Positions 1 to 14,494 of a DNA stretch of 64,000 nucleotides are shown piece by piece. The notes beneath the pieces are model-generated. The model saw only the letters and a program-made list of their open reading frames with translations, made no database searches and was not told the DNA's origin. This stretch comes from Wolfiporia cocos (Eukaryota; Basidiomycota; Agaricomycetes; Polyporales; Phaeolaceae). Numbering within the stretch: the first letter of the stretch is position 1; each line of letters opens with the position of its first letter. The translations under genes were made by a program, and so were the position numbers. The stretch covers positions 1,426,001-1,490,000 of the forward strand of contig JACCLO010000005.1 in NCBI GenBank assembly GCA_029448655.1. The letters run 5' to 3'.

Positions 1-750
1 GATTCTTCTCGTTCCTGGTGTCAACTCTGAACTTAATCCAGTGCCAGTCATTCAGGGCTACGCGACTCAAGCATCGTGACTCACAACACCTCCCTCCGAT
101 ACGTGCCACCATTGTCGCTGGTGAGAATGACGTCGCCATTCGCATCTCAGATCAAGGTTCGTCACTTTATTCTATTCTGATAAATTTATGGTTTAGCATT
201 CTACAGGAGGAGGTTTGCTCACGTCCGAGATCCGATCTCCTTCCGACCTGTTCTCATTTTCACATTTGCGGAATCCAACGCGGTTGGACCCGTCGCGCAT
301 CGAAGCACTGCGTGCCGTAAGCTCCAGTGGTCGGGGCATGACGGCTACCGTGGACGAGCAGGTGCAAGCTTGGGAGAATGACGCGCGAAAGATAGACCAA
401 GATAATCCTGAGCATAGAGCTGGCGTTAGCCCTCATCCTAGGACCGGTATTGGCCTGCCTATGAGCAACATTTTTGCTACGTGCGTGAAATGCTGTCTTC
501 GTACGTTTGTTGATCTGACTATCTCTGTAAAGCTACTTCGGCGGCTCCCTGGAGTTGGTCAGCCTCGACGGTTACGGTGATTTGTTTCTCAGAACCTTCA
601 ACTGTGTCTTGGATGTCCTGAAATGGATCTGGCAGGTACCGACGTATACCTTCGCCTCCCCAAACTGGTGAGTTTGGTGGATCGCTGGTGAATATGTGAT
701 CACTGACCTCGATGCAGGGCACGAACCTCGAAGGTATCGAGCTCTGGTAA
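1..750 (+). CDS. Mitochondrial pyruvate dehydrogenase / branched-chain ketoacid dehydrogenase kinase, 3' part
   Basis: This is the C-terminal ATP-binding half of a PDK/BCKDK kinase; the 5' part lies outside the window. These mitochondrial kinases inactivate the E1 subunit of a 2-oxoacid dehydrogenase by serine phosphorylation, using a GHKL-type ATPase fold. After splicing, the GHKL boxes are clear: DQGGG (G1) at the first junction and GIGLPMS (G2) before the third exon. The tail reads TDVYLRLPKL and ends GIELW. Introns are inferred at 157-206, 481-532, 577-635 and 668-717; every junction keeps frame and the stop is at 748-750. Whether the substrate is pyruvate or branched-chain ketoacid dehydrogenase cannot be decided from this half. 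About 265 bp separate it from the next gene on the same strand. Confidence 0.88.
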
Positions 751-1016
751 CGCTGTTCGCATCGGCGCCAGGTCATACAATAGAATTCAACACGCTGTAT
801 TTAATAGCCTACAGACATTGTTCATGAGCGCGGTACGATCTCACGCCGCAGTGACAGAAAACGCCAGACGAAAGCGATTAGAGTGCGAACCACGGGCGCT
901 TGTGAGCTCCGGTTAAATGGAAGGCAGTCGATCAATCACGTGGCGGGAGGGCTATAACATGGAAATGGGCGCCTGAGGCTACAGCACTCTCGTTTTACAG
1001 CGTTGCACTCGACTCA

Positions 1017-2903
<1,887 letters not shown>

Positions 2904-3202
2904 TCATCTAGATTTTTCTCCTTCATGGAACCTCTGGCGTACGGGATTGCGCCATCAATTACCCTGTAAGATAGCTTTGCACGATCGTTCCTTATTGCAA
3001 TTTCAAGGTTTCAACGGGATGCGGTCTGGGCCAGGATGGACGGTTCAGTGGTACAATGCGGTCGTAATCATAAGCTCGTGTCCTTGTCAATCATTATTGA
3101 TACAACAAATGCAGCACATTCTAACTAGCCCTCAATGCTACAATAGTCCTGTCTCCGACGTAAGGTGACATAGGGCTTACTAAAGAGTCCGCGCAGGTCC
3201 CA
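2904..3202. other. Convergent intergenic spacer
   Basis: About 300 bp between the ends of the NDR kinase (+) and the PX protein (-). I see no ORF or repeat; it presumably holds the 3' untranslated regions of both genes. Confidence 0.5.
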
Positions 3203-6200
3203 TCATTGCGCGCGGAGGAGTGGTTTCATCTGCCAGAATAAGGTGAGATGATGGACTGCCAACGAAGGCGATGAGCACATACCATCTCAACAAAGATTGG
3301 GAGAAGCTCAGGGAGGCGCTGCAGTTCGGGCGGCTGAAGCGCAGGTGCCTTTTTCTTTGGCGACGGCGGCCTCCTTGAGACAGAGCGCCGTTGTGGTGGT
3401 GCAGAATGAGGTACCTGGCGCTTGGGTTCGGAATGAGGTGGCTCCGAGCGACTTAGGATCATCGAGCGCGGGTGCCGGATCTTCATGGGAAGACGTTCGG
3501 CATCGAGGGAACGTTTGCCATTTGGTGGCGTAGGAGGAGAGCGCCTTTGGGGCCGTACGAAATGCGCAATGGTATGTGAACGCCGCACCGGAGACGTTGG
3601 CGTTGTTGCCGGATGATTTCGAGGAGTTGCCGGTTCACGCTCCGTCTGATCCGTCTCGATGCTCTCCTCGCTGCTAGCTTCGTCGGAGTCAGACTCATAG
3701 GAGTCGTCGCTTGAGTATTCCTCTTCGCTCGACTCGTCCTCTGAATCTGTCTCCTGTGCGGCCAGGTCGTCCGCGTCGCCTTGGACAAGGTCTCCAAAAC
3801 TCATATCCCTCACGACACCATTCACCATCTCGGCCGTGACCTCGTCCTCGGCGTCGGCGTCATTCAACCCCTGTGTCCGCCCAAACCGTTTGCGCACCTT
3901 GTCCTCGTACGCTACCTTGAGCTTGTAGTGGTATAATGCCACTGCATCTATCTCTTTAACGATTTCCTCGCGCTCAGTCCCAGTATGGGGCAAAAGGAAC
4001 TCCACACTGATGCGCTCGCCGAGACCATCGCGCATCAGCGCGAGGAAACGCTCGATCCAGTGCATCAAGCTGGAGAAGAGACCTTCGCCCTTTGAGTGGA
4101 CTTTGTGCACGAAGCTGTAGAACTGTTGCTCGTGCCGCTTGATCAGGTCAATAAAGATCTGGACGGTCTTCGCGGGATCCTGCTGACTCACTAACCATCG
4201 GATTAATACCTAGCTGGTAAGGGTGTGGAAGGGTCATGACTACGCACGTTCCTCGGTCTGCTCCACCGTACGGATCAGGTCGTTCATGAAGTTCTGTAGA
4301 TCGCCTAGCGAATCTGCAATACTTGCAGCGCGATATACCTGAGCCAACGGGGCGTAGAATATCGTAATAATGTCCTTCAGGAGATCAGCAGTCGTCCCCT
4401 GCTCATAGTTCATCAGGAGTTTCGCCGGCCAAACCTTCGGAAACCCACCTCGAATATCAGCTCAATCAGCTGTTCTCGATCTCTAAGTCTGGAATACAGG
4501 TGCGCCAGAACGCTTAGGTCTTCGAAGAGCCATGCCTGCTCGTCTTGCGGGCCTTCATCATCGTCCGAGTCCTGAAGAGAAGCAGCATATCGAAGATACT
4601 CCTTGTGCGCGCGGTGCGCGTGCAGGACACGCTGCAGCTGGGCACGCGACAGCGTCGGCTCCTCCCCAGAGCGCAAGACAGCCGCAAGAATGTGCATGTT
4701 CTCCGCCGCTAGCATCTCGGCCAGGAATGAGGTGCGGCTCCCTGAGGTCAAAACAGGAGCTTACCTGCGTCCGCCTTGTACACTGCTTGAATCTCACGAG
4801 GCGCATATACAAACTGACGGACTTTCTCGCAGATCGTCGGGTCTTGTATCTTGTCCTTGACAGACTCAATGTCCTCCTCGATAGCTTTGACCTCCTCCAT
4901 AAGGGATCCGGTAAACATCCTAGATCCCGCATCATTTCCTCATTGCTTAGGACTATCAGAGCGGTACTTGCCGTTGCAATAGGCTGCGACCACCAAAGGG
5001 CTGCGCGAGGAACAGATCCAGCACACCTACAGAGGCCACGTGAGACACAAGCTGACAGGATCGACGGACATCGCTTCGACCAGCAATTCGACGCACCGCG
5101 GATCATGGCCATCGGGTTGCTGACCTTGAGTGCGGCTTTTAGCATGAAATATGGCATGAGACCATGAATACGCTTCAAGCTCGCGAAGCTCTCCGACGCA
5201 TTGTCGGCGGCTACGAAGTGCTGAAAAACAGTAGACGCTAGACTGTCATGTCCAATCAGTTACATTGAGCATCGGAAATAAGGGGCAATAGGTCGCACGA
5301 GATACGGGCCCATTCGATGACAGCTTGATAGTTTGGTGGCAAGTTCCGGATGTCTTCGGTCTCCTTGATGGTCGCGAATATGTGCGTCAAACCGTCTGCA
5401 AAGGGGCGAGGCATCAGCGAGGCTTCTTATTGTCGCATAGCTGCGCACGGAAAGGCTTATATGTGCGCTACATACCCTTCGCGAACAATTCCCCCTTCAC
5501 ACTCTTCGCCGCATCCCTCAAGCCGTCCACCCGTGCCGCGATCTCCTTGGCGAACCGTTTCCGCCCGTCTTCCCGGACCTGATCAGCCTCCTCGCGCCGT
5601 TTGGCATCCGCCAGCTCCTCTTGCGATAAAGTAGTCGGATTCGACAGAAGGAATGAACGAAGAACCGGCGAGGACGCAAGGACAGGAGACGAGAGCAGCG
5701 AATGCAGATATCCCCGTAGCGTGAGCCTGTTCTTCTCCCTCGCGAGCCGTGACGCACCGCCACTGTACGATTGCACACCACTGCCGAAGGACTGCCCGCC
5801 AGACGCGCTGTGCGATGTCGGGGATGTCGGGCTCATTGTGCCCTGTGACGAGAACGAGTCCGCGCTCGTGTTTCGGCCGGAGGAGTACATCCCGGGCATT
5901 GGACTTGTTGGCGGCGAGCTGATCGCGCTTAGATTCACAGTGGTGCGGTCCTTGGCCGGGGGCGCGGGTATCGTCTCGCCGGGGTGCATTCGGCGGAGTT
6001 CATCCGCGAGCGTCTTGAAGTCGCCGTACCGCCTTGAGACAAACACGTCCGGCTGATGTGAGCGACGTGTGCGGACGATAAATTCCTGTGCGCGAGTCAG
6101 CATACTGCCTACGGTGGAGCAGCAGGACAGAGCGCACCTCGTGCACACGGCTTCGCATGCGCCCCTTTTCCGTGACGGTCCGCACACAGATAACATTTAC

Positions 6201-6992
6201 CTCGAAACGATTTCTCATCCTCCGTTCGCGCGCGGCACGCTTGCGTGCTAGCATCTCAAGGCGGTCAAGGTCAGCTTGCGAAAGACGCACAACCTCTTCC
6301 TTCTCGACGAGCTTTGTCCCACTTGTCAGAAGCATTGCTGCATTGCGCTCTAATTTCGCGAGCAACTTGTGGCGTGCCGCTTCTTCCGAGTCTTCTGGCC
6401 CCTCGTCCACCACAGACGTAGACGAAAGATTTCGCGAGAACATCGATGAGAGGAACGGCTGCAGTTTGTCTGGGAAGAAGTCTCGCGGTGCAGTGGCAAG
6501 GAAGGGGAATGATAACACGAAGCGGCGGAAGCAGTAACGGAGGAAAGGCAGCTCGAGACGTGGAGCATCTTTCGGCGGCGGGTTGAAGGGTGGCCCCAAG
6601 TAGGAGAACGGCGAGACGTTATTCGTCGGTGCTGAGATGAGTGCATCAAGTTCGTGCTGGAACTGCAAAGTGATGAGTTGTTTCTTGAGATAGTGCGCTC
6701 GAAGAGGTGTGAGGGTAGTTAGATCTGCAGTGGTGTCCTCATGAGTGGGCGACATCGGTCGCTCCTTTCCTTTGCCAGGAGCAGAGAGCCCAGGTTCCTC
6801 CACTGCAGGAATAGTAGCATTGGGACGAAGTGGCGAAGCGAGCGGTGTGGCAAATGTCTGCTCCGGAGAGCTAGGTACATCCAGACTGTCTGCTGTCGGA
6901 GAATCCGAGTGAGACGCTGGGTCGTGATTAGAAACCGACATAGTCTCTAAGGAGGCCATCGTATGTGATACCGAGGTAGAAGCACTGGCCAT
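3203..6992 (-). CDS. PX-domain protein with PXA/PXB-type (DUF3818) regions, Ypr097w-like
   Basis: A peripheral membrane protein of about 1,150 residues. The family has a phosphoinositide-binding PX domain inside an alpha-helical PXB/DUF3818 scaffold; the yeast member is Ypr097w, linked to lipid handling. The start (MASAST, 6992) is followed by a Ser-rich region and then helices (about residues 90-260). The PX core comes next, split by an intron: FEVNVICVRTVTEKGR, then FIVRTRRSHQPD and RRYGDFKTLADELRRMHPG. The conserved helical segments LKRIHGLMPYFMLKAALK and VLDLFLAQPFGG follow, then an acidic Ser/Glu/Asp stretch and a basic Pro-rich tail ending in MKPLLRAQ. Exon 1 ends at 6138 and exon 2 runs 6085-5476; seven or more introns are needed. 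One intron near 4970 starts with GC rather than GT. PX-protein identity is firm; the exact cellular role is not. Confidence 0.85.
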
Positions 6993-7694
6993 CGTTGATG
7001 ATGGTGAGCACGATGGTCAGGATGGTGAACAGCTGTGTGCTCAGCTCAGTTTCGGCTGGTCGGTCTCACCGTAATCGGCTGCCGCTCGGTGCGGAGCCCA
7101 ACGGACCCGTGTATGCGCGTGACGTCACACCGGATCTGATCGACTGATGATTTATCGATTAGTACTAGACGCCACTCCGCGCAGTATGTATGTACCAACT
7201 TCATATATATCCGGTTGGCTGAGTGTTGGCGATGATGTTGCTATATAGATTCAAATATATATCGATGTCTGACTGAACAAGTGTCAGTTGTTATACTCAC
7301 CGGGGACATTATTTAATGACTTTGTCGATAACATGTTGTTATCATTTAAATAAGTGATCAAATGCAATCATAATGCATTGGTTGATAACATCGTAAGAAA
7401 CACAGGACCTCAGCTAGTCATGGGCTGCGTAAAGATCCAGACACCAGGGGCATTATCTAATGAAGATATATAAGCAATCAATTATGTTCACATTTGATCA
7501 CTTATTCAAATGATACCAGCATGTTTCCGACAAAGTCATTAGATAATACCCCCGGTGACTACTGGAGTCGTCAATGTACACGACTTGTTACCGCTGGGCG
7601 CTGAATGTTGTGACAGAGGGACCGACACAATATTCTACTACATCATTTAGTCCCAGAAGTTCTGCCACGATATTGAAGCAGATACTCACAAATA
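6993..7694. other. AT-rich intergenic tract containing a MITE
   Basis: About 700 bp between two minus-strand genes. The first 300 bp probably carry the promoter of the PX gene. A MITE occupies 7298-7557 (separate entry). No other coding signal is seen. Confidence 0.5.
7298..7557. mobile_element. MITE with 67 bp terminal inverted repeats
   Basis: A 260 bp element whose first and last 67 bases (7298-7364 and 7491-7557) are inverted copies, differing at 8 of 67 positions by eye. It begins CACCGGGG and ends CCCCGGTG. The trinucleotide ACT lies directly outside both ends (7295-7297, 7558-7560), consistent with a 3 bp target duplication as in CACTA or PIF/Harbinger elements. It has no ORF, so it would depend on a transposase encoded elsewhere. 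The superfamily is an inference. Confidence 0.8.
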
Positions 7695-9710
7695 TCATAC
7701 TGTAACATGCTCATCGTCCAAGCCAATAGGTGCGTGTATCGGCGTAAGTTTGATTCTTTCTGGATCTGACCATCCACGTTCGGCTTTTCTCAAATGACTG
7801 CGAGCGTTGAGACTGAAACGGACATGTTAGAAGAACGAGAGATTCTAAAACCACGCTTACAGAGAGAGTAGGGAGTTCACGTATACTGGCTCCAAATATT
7901 AGCACCATTTGCGACATTGCGAAATTGATCAGCACTGACTTTTACTTCCGATGAATTGAAAAGCAATCCACATAAAGGGGTAACCCTGCTGCATAAATGG
8001 ATACTTATAGCTAAGGTACTGATAATAGGGTCAGCTGTGAGAAACAGATGGCTGAATGAACATGCAGGCAGCTCACAGTGAGAAGCTGTAGAATCTGCAT
8101 TACACTGTTAGTATAAATAATTGTTATTCATGTCTGTTAGAAGGCACAGAAATGTCTTACGCCGTTAAAACCCCACGCCCTATGAGGTACTGGTTGATCT
8201 TTCTAACAATTGTGCCAGTCCTATGACGAGAGTAGTTCAGCGAATAGTCAGCTCGTGATGCATGATCATAGAGGCAACTCACTGCTTTGAGTGAGTGTGC
8301 TCGCTTGCACGGCCTAGGCTGATACATAAAGAGATTGTGATACAAATATCCGTTACCAAGGTGAGTCCCATTTGTAACACTGGGGCTATCTTCAAAAAAG
8401 CGATTTGCCAAGGAGGATGAAGATATAGCATTCTGGCGCACCTCATAATCATAGCTCCTTCCCGTATAAAGGTCTCCATATCCTGGTATCGTCCTCTGTG
8501 CGGTACTATGATATTTTGCTGAGAGTCAAGCGGCACAGACAGCACCTAATACACACCCCAAAATCAACATCGCTGAATCATTCACGAAGTTCGCTATCAA
8601 TAGCAGAATACAGTGACACAGGAAAGGCTTACCGAGTGCTGCAGCTTGTGGTTAGACGAATGAAGGTGAGTGTGAAAGACGTTAATTCAACCAAAACAAC
8701 ATCACACACCGAAGGCGCATGCAGCAGTTGCACTCTACAGCTCAGGACGTTGAACGATGGAAGCGACAAAATGGAAGGAAAGCCGTACTAATACCAGGAC
8801 TAGGAGGATACGGTAGGACGTGCCTCTTGTAGCTAGTCAGCGTGAGAAAATCAATCATGGGCCATTAACTATATCTTCAACAGTCACTCACATATCCATA
8901 TTGAATGTATGTAGAAGCTACCGGCAACGATTATAAGCGATTCGTGGTTAAGACTCTAGAGATAAACTGAACACTCCATACCCCTGTACGAAGACTACTA
9001 TAACGGCCTATATAGAGTCAGAGCTCTGCTGTGAATTGAAGGAGATCTGACATTCAGACTCACACAAGTGGCGAAGTCTAACTATTGCGCCGCTTCGGAT
9101 CAGCTGCATCTCAAATCATCAGTACTCGGAATTAGCACATACCGCCCATACAGCTATTACGCTGCAAAGTCATCTTCTTAACAAATATGTACTAAGAAGG
9201 CCAGGATTAGAACGTACGTGGGTTCAGCCTCCTGCGCGAGATAATATGATGCATCTGGGAGAAAGATCAAATACCACCATGCCAGCTATATAGAGGATAT
9301 TCGGTGAACATGCAAGCATAGAGGATCCGGAACATGTCCGACCATGATGTTTGATATAGCCGTTAAGGTGTCCATGAACCTACCATGATAATGTCAAGTC
9401 AAAGATATCAACATTATGAATAGTTGAAGTATACCATAAGAGTGCAACCTAGAAAAACGGTTGAGCCAAGCCGCAGCCAACGTCTCACTCCAACTGCTAA
9501 CGCACTGTACATTTCATTCGATATTGGTCCTCCGTGAAGTTCCAAAAATAGTATGAAACTTGTGCACAGGTAACCCCATATAATCTGTGCAGATTAGCTA
9601 AGCGTGTATGCGTTGTTAGGTTTCGACCAAGGCGGCACGTACAGGACAGCGAAGGACATTCCGCAAAAATAAGGCGCATAGTTTTTTGTGAACTCGTCTA
9701 TTTCCGACAT
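7695..9710 (-). CDS. DUF6534-type multi-pass membrane protein (copy E)
   Basis: A many-exon gene of the DUF6534 family, a large Agaricomycete family of about seven-helix membrane proteins with no known function. The start at 9710 opens MSEIDEFTKNYAPYF. After an intron the family signature LYGVTCAQVSYYFWNF appears, then EDQYRMKC. Further downstream are TDICITISLC (sixth-helix region, plus-strand position near 8350) and INQYLIGRGVLT near 8190. The last exon carries LNARSHLRKA, the usual DUF6534 end motif, and stops at 7695. The middle exons are short and I did not resolve every join. The recognisable exons follow family order, so the gene may be intact. It is opposite in orientation to the other four copies in the window and outside their duplicated units. 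Confidence 0.72.
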
Positions 9711-12700
9711 CTGTAGCACGTTGGTTCTTCCTGTGGAGTCGGACGTCTTTATAACGACTTACATGACGTGCTGAGTCAGCGGGAAGAGGCCGTGCTGGCA
9801 TTGACGGTGCGTCAGATTGCCGCTTCGTATCAGAAGACTCTGAAGAAGCTACTAACATCTCACTGGTACCTGTCGGATGTTTTCCTGATCAGTAGACTCT
9901 GGTTCCCATCTTGTGATGACGCGATGAAATGAATTACTCACCTACCAATCTATGGAATGCTATGCGTGCTAGTACAGCGGGGTAAGAGTGTATAAAATGC
10001 AATATACACAGCCCTTAAATATGTAATTATTGATCAGTATATACCTCTCACGCTCCCTGAGCGTAGCGGCTCCGGGTTACCAATAGACACCATACATCAA
10101 AATCAGATCATGAAAGTCCAATCACAAACTGAGTGACATAATGTAAGATAGATGGTCCTTGGTACAGAGTAATGACCCATGACACTCGTGACAATCCGTG
10201 ACCAATGCGTCACAAAAAGTCGGTGTGCCACATACAATCAACCTTCATGCTCTTGATTGGCCTCATCTCTCGTAGATACAGCTCGTATATATACGTATCA
10301 ATCAATCTTGACTGTTCCACTGTTGCTAGACAATGAGAGATTCTCTCCAGTCGCCTATTCCTGTCACTGGGCACGATGGGTTTGTGGAGACATACCATAT
10401 CTTCTCAGCCACGATGCCGGGTCCTGTGCCAGTGCATAGTGCCAGGAGTAATACAATATCGAGTAAGTAACGTAATATACGCTGGAATGACAATTTTGAG
10501 TAAGCCCCCGTAAACGGGAAGCATAGCATCTGAATTGACAGTTTCCAAGCTGGTATCAGACCGATATCAAAGCCTCAAGTAGTGGCTGAGATGGTGAGAT
10601 ACTACTGCTATTGACTTGACTGCTGATCAAATAATGACTCCTAATTCAAATGCACCGTTCGAACTCGGCGCTGTATGAGTTCGTACTGTGTTTCGGACTT
10701 AATGCGCAATTGTCATGCACATTTTACAGCGACAAATAGTATCAACCTCTATATGGAGCCTTCGGTGGTCAAATAATACAATGTACTTCACTAATAGGCG
10801 TTTCGGTAGTTCTGCGAGTACTTCAGGAGCTCCCTGATGCATAGCGGGACTACGTTATTTACGATTGGTGAGGCCGTGCTGTGATCGGAACAGATGAGCA
10901 GTCGAAGTGTTGAAACGCAGCATGAGGGTGTGACTCATGAACTGATGGCTGAATCTGGCAGCGCTCCCAATGACATAGCGTGGGACTGGATGCAATCGCA
11001 TGAGGCACGGAACAGTGTTATAGGACGGCAGCCATGTAATTTGGCATGGCATATCAGTATCTGACATAACTTCTTGTTCATATATGCAACTGGAAAATGC
11101 ACGCAAGCCATATATCACTGCCAGGTATTCTAGTGAGCATCCTGAGTAAGCAACGGATTCCGAGCTTAAGATCCGATACCTTACACTCCGACAACGCTTT
11201 CGTCACATACAGAGATTTGAGGTTTGCGGCCGTCGCGATGGCAATCAGCGCGGCCGCGCGGATGTCCAAGCGGACAAGCTAGCGGGTAGTCGGTTTCGTC
11301 GGTAGTGTATTGAACTGGGCGCGAGCAGGGTGGCTCGTCGCCAGTCTACAACGGAGATTCGCACCTGCGGCCACGGAATCTCCACAGAGATTTCCTGTGG
11401 ATATGTTATGTTACTGCCGATTGGAATATAGTGAGATGTCCATGAAGGCGCTCTGATTAGTTGTTCCTATCGTGCTACTGTAGCAACACAGTATAGTATC
11501 AGTAAAAAGCCTCTGATAAGAGTAGCACTTGCTCTTACTCGTTTTCGTCGGAACTCATTCATTCCATTTACTGCTCTCAGATGGTTATGAGCGTTCAATC
11601 TACATTGTAATAACCACAAGGGAGGATTACCACTCACTCACAATGCAAGGAAGGAGTTCATGTAGACTACACTGAGCGTTGAACATACGTTGTTGCCAAT
11701 GATTACGTAAGTGGCTTTTGCTCACGACGAGTCGGAATGCAATTCACACACGAACATTCCGCTTGCGTATCATGCTGCGTCGCAAATACCATGAAGTATA
11801 TGAATGCTGTCATACCCAAGCAGCCACGATTCTCTTGTAATATGCTGCGCAATATCAGTCGTACCGACGAGGATCTAATGTCAAATGTCGCCGACAATGG
11901 CTTACCAGAACAAATACCATGATCCAGGGTTCGCCACTCGTCTGGAAGCCGTCCGCACTATGAGAGTAATTAGACATTAGCATCTTCATAGGCCTGTGGT
12001 GTCAGACCGAGCCCAGACACAAGAGGACTGAGTAGGATGTTATTTGATTAAAACCAAGCTGAGGATCAGACTTGGTGGGTTTCTACTATATATACATGAA
12101 TCTGTGTGTGTCCCTATGTGTCTCGCATACCTGTAATGGTTTAGCGGTGTCTGGGTAGTGAACTAAGGCTAATAGACTTCGTTAGACCTTTGTCAAGGGT
12201 TTCTGGGATTTATGGCGGATGTAATATGACTGGGATCTGCGATGTGTGGTAACCATGTGTGTTCTACTGATCCCTGAATTGTGATTGAGTTAGAATTATG
12301 TGAATGCTTCCTGGAATGTATAGGTGGTTCTGATATTGACACAAGCAACAAACTAGCACTCAGCGGGGGAAGGGGGCTCGCTCAAAGGCGCCTTCCTGGT
12401 CCCGCGAACACTAGCCGTCAAAGGCCAAGACAAGTCTGAGGTTTACGCTCAAGACTGTCTGGCATATATACTCCTAATCTATTTGTACATGTTTGTGTAC
12501 GGCGGCTCAGAGGCCTCTACGTACTGGTATCTAACTGGCTATGAGCTACGTGCCGGTACTGGCATCGGAGCGCTGGGGTGCGAGGATGTCCATGGCGACG
12601 TAACGTATAAGGGGCGGATCTAATGAGTAGCCAATCGGTCGGGTTCGATCAGTGGTTCTTGTTGATCGTAGGTGCGCCGGTAATGGCGGGGTTCTAAGTC

Positions 12701-14494
12701 CGTGATCGGGCGTGGTCTACCACGATCGGGGTATAGCGCTCTGTGACTGGTAGGGTTCTCAGTCGTGCAGAGCCTGGGGTTATTATCCCTGCCTGTTGTA
12801 CTCGTAGGTCAGGGTGCGTATGGGGTATAGTATAATGTCTATGCCAGTAATGGCGAGTGTCCGTGCGGTAGGGACGCGAGGCGGTAGGTTTAGTGTTCTG
12901 GGTCACGTGCGAGTGTAGGTCGTGCCCCTAGTCGGCGTATAGCGTATTGTACGGTGGCGGTTTAGCCTGAGTGTGTGCGCAAGGCGTACCGTCGTGCTAT
13001 CGTAGCTTGTTGGACTCTAGGGGTCGGCTCGTGACTCCGTGGTTTAGGGACTAGGCAGCGTATGGTTCTTGCTGCCGGGACTTGGACTGGTTTAAGGGTT
13101 GGACTGCTGGTGGCCTGCTAGTGCCCGTAGTGTCCTGTATAGCGGAGGGCTTCTACTAGCGTTGCCGTGGGATTCCAGCTGGGCTCGGATAGGGTGCTGT
13201 AGCATGCGTATGGCGTGAATGGGGTGTCAACCTAGGGTGTTCTACTAGGCTTTGAAATTGGCTTGTGACAGATATTCTCAGGAATGCTTCTGTGAAGTGT
13301 TAATTAATGAAAGAAGCGAAATTAGTTCTTGTGTGGCTTTTGACTAAATATATCTCTGGAAGATCAGGAGTTTGTTAAACCTTATGTTTGAATGTCGCCT
13401 TGTGGTATCCTTGTGGTACTGGGATTATTAGAATGTTTCCTGGGGCTTCTGGTGTGTTGTGATAGTGGTATGGATCTTATTGGTTCGTCTTCTTGGGGCT
13501 TCTGTGATAAAGGGATTTATCGGTGTTATTGCTTTATGGGTTTTATTGAAGGGTTCAGATAGAACTGAGTTATTAATGGATTGAACCGTTTGGAATGTGG
13601 ATTGGTTTGGAATTTATTATGATTGGTTCTTAAATCCTGACATGTGGAGTCTACCATTGACTGTGTGTTGATGGCATGGGCAATGCAGGGTGTATTGCCA
13701 TTTTTGAAGACCGACGAACATCCCTCAGGGCTGTAGCTCGTGCGGCAGCCCACACGTTGCATTTTGACTGGAGTTTGCGCTCATCGTGCTTGGGTTGGGA
13801 TAGGGTAAGCAGCGAGATGCACCTACTGGCATCAGTTTGCATCGTACTCACACGGCCGTGCCCGCCGTTAAGCTGATGTTCTAGCTTTGTGGCATGTTGG
13901 CTTAGAACCTGCGACTGGTGCCGGTATGGAACCGCCAATATTCGTTGGCGTTTAGGGCGTTGCAAAAATTCTTCGTTGTTGCACAAGTCATCAGCAGATA
14001 TCCACTCTGCATCAAGTATCATCGATGAACTGCCACATAAGCAAATATAGGATGATAACTTGTACAGTGGGGCAGAGGGATATGAACTGCTTGAATTTGT
14101 GCATACCATCATTCGACTGAGACTTGGAATACATGCCACATCTGTGCCCCTGTACAGGATAATGCAGATATCGAGAGACGTCGACGTCGACGTGATACCA
14201 GCTGCAAGAATGTGTGTTCATAGCGCACTCCAGCGCCAACTTCAAGCCATAAGTTGTACGCAGCACGACGAGCGAAGGCAGCTCGGCTGCCTCGTGAGGA
14301 CCCGCGTGGCGGGCAACGTGTTGCCAAACTGGAGACAACTCCGCTGCCAAAGGCGGAGAGCGGGAGGCGGACGATCGAGGGGGCTGATGGCCAGGGAGAT
14401 GATCGGCCGGCGAGGGCTCCTGTCTGATAGATATGTACATCGCTCCATTAAACTCGTGCGGTATATAAAGTCCCAGTCAGGGCCGGCGGTCGCA
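9711..14494. other. Gene-poor accessory tract
   Basis: About 4.8 kb with no coding region I can support. Open frames are short (under about 165 codons), overlap on both strands and lack family motifs or plausible splice chains. A small GC-rich island (about 11220-11370) and a TG-rich/CA-rich stretch (about 12360-13250) differ in composition from the AT-rich flanks, suggesting old insertions. The last few hundred bases before 14495 are GC-rich and may hold the 3' UTR of the neighbouring gene. Confidence 0.45.

Noticed and set aside
10551..10560. TGGTATCAGA, similar to an initiator-tRNA primer binding site of LTR retrotransposons
   Set aside because: No LTR pair, no CA end directly upstream and no gag/pol motifs downstream; likely chance.
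12642..12650. GGTTCGATC, resembling a tRNA B box
   Set aside because: No matching A box or cloverleaf could be folded around it.
14012..14440. 142-codon minus-strand frame (and the overlapping plus-strand 243-codon frame)
   Set aside because: Both strands are open here because of base composition; no family motif or codon-use support.
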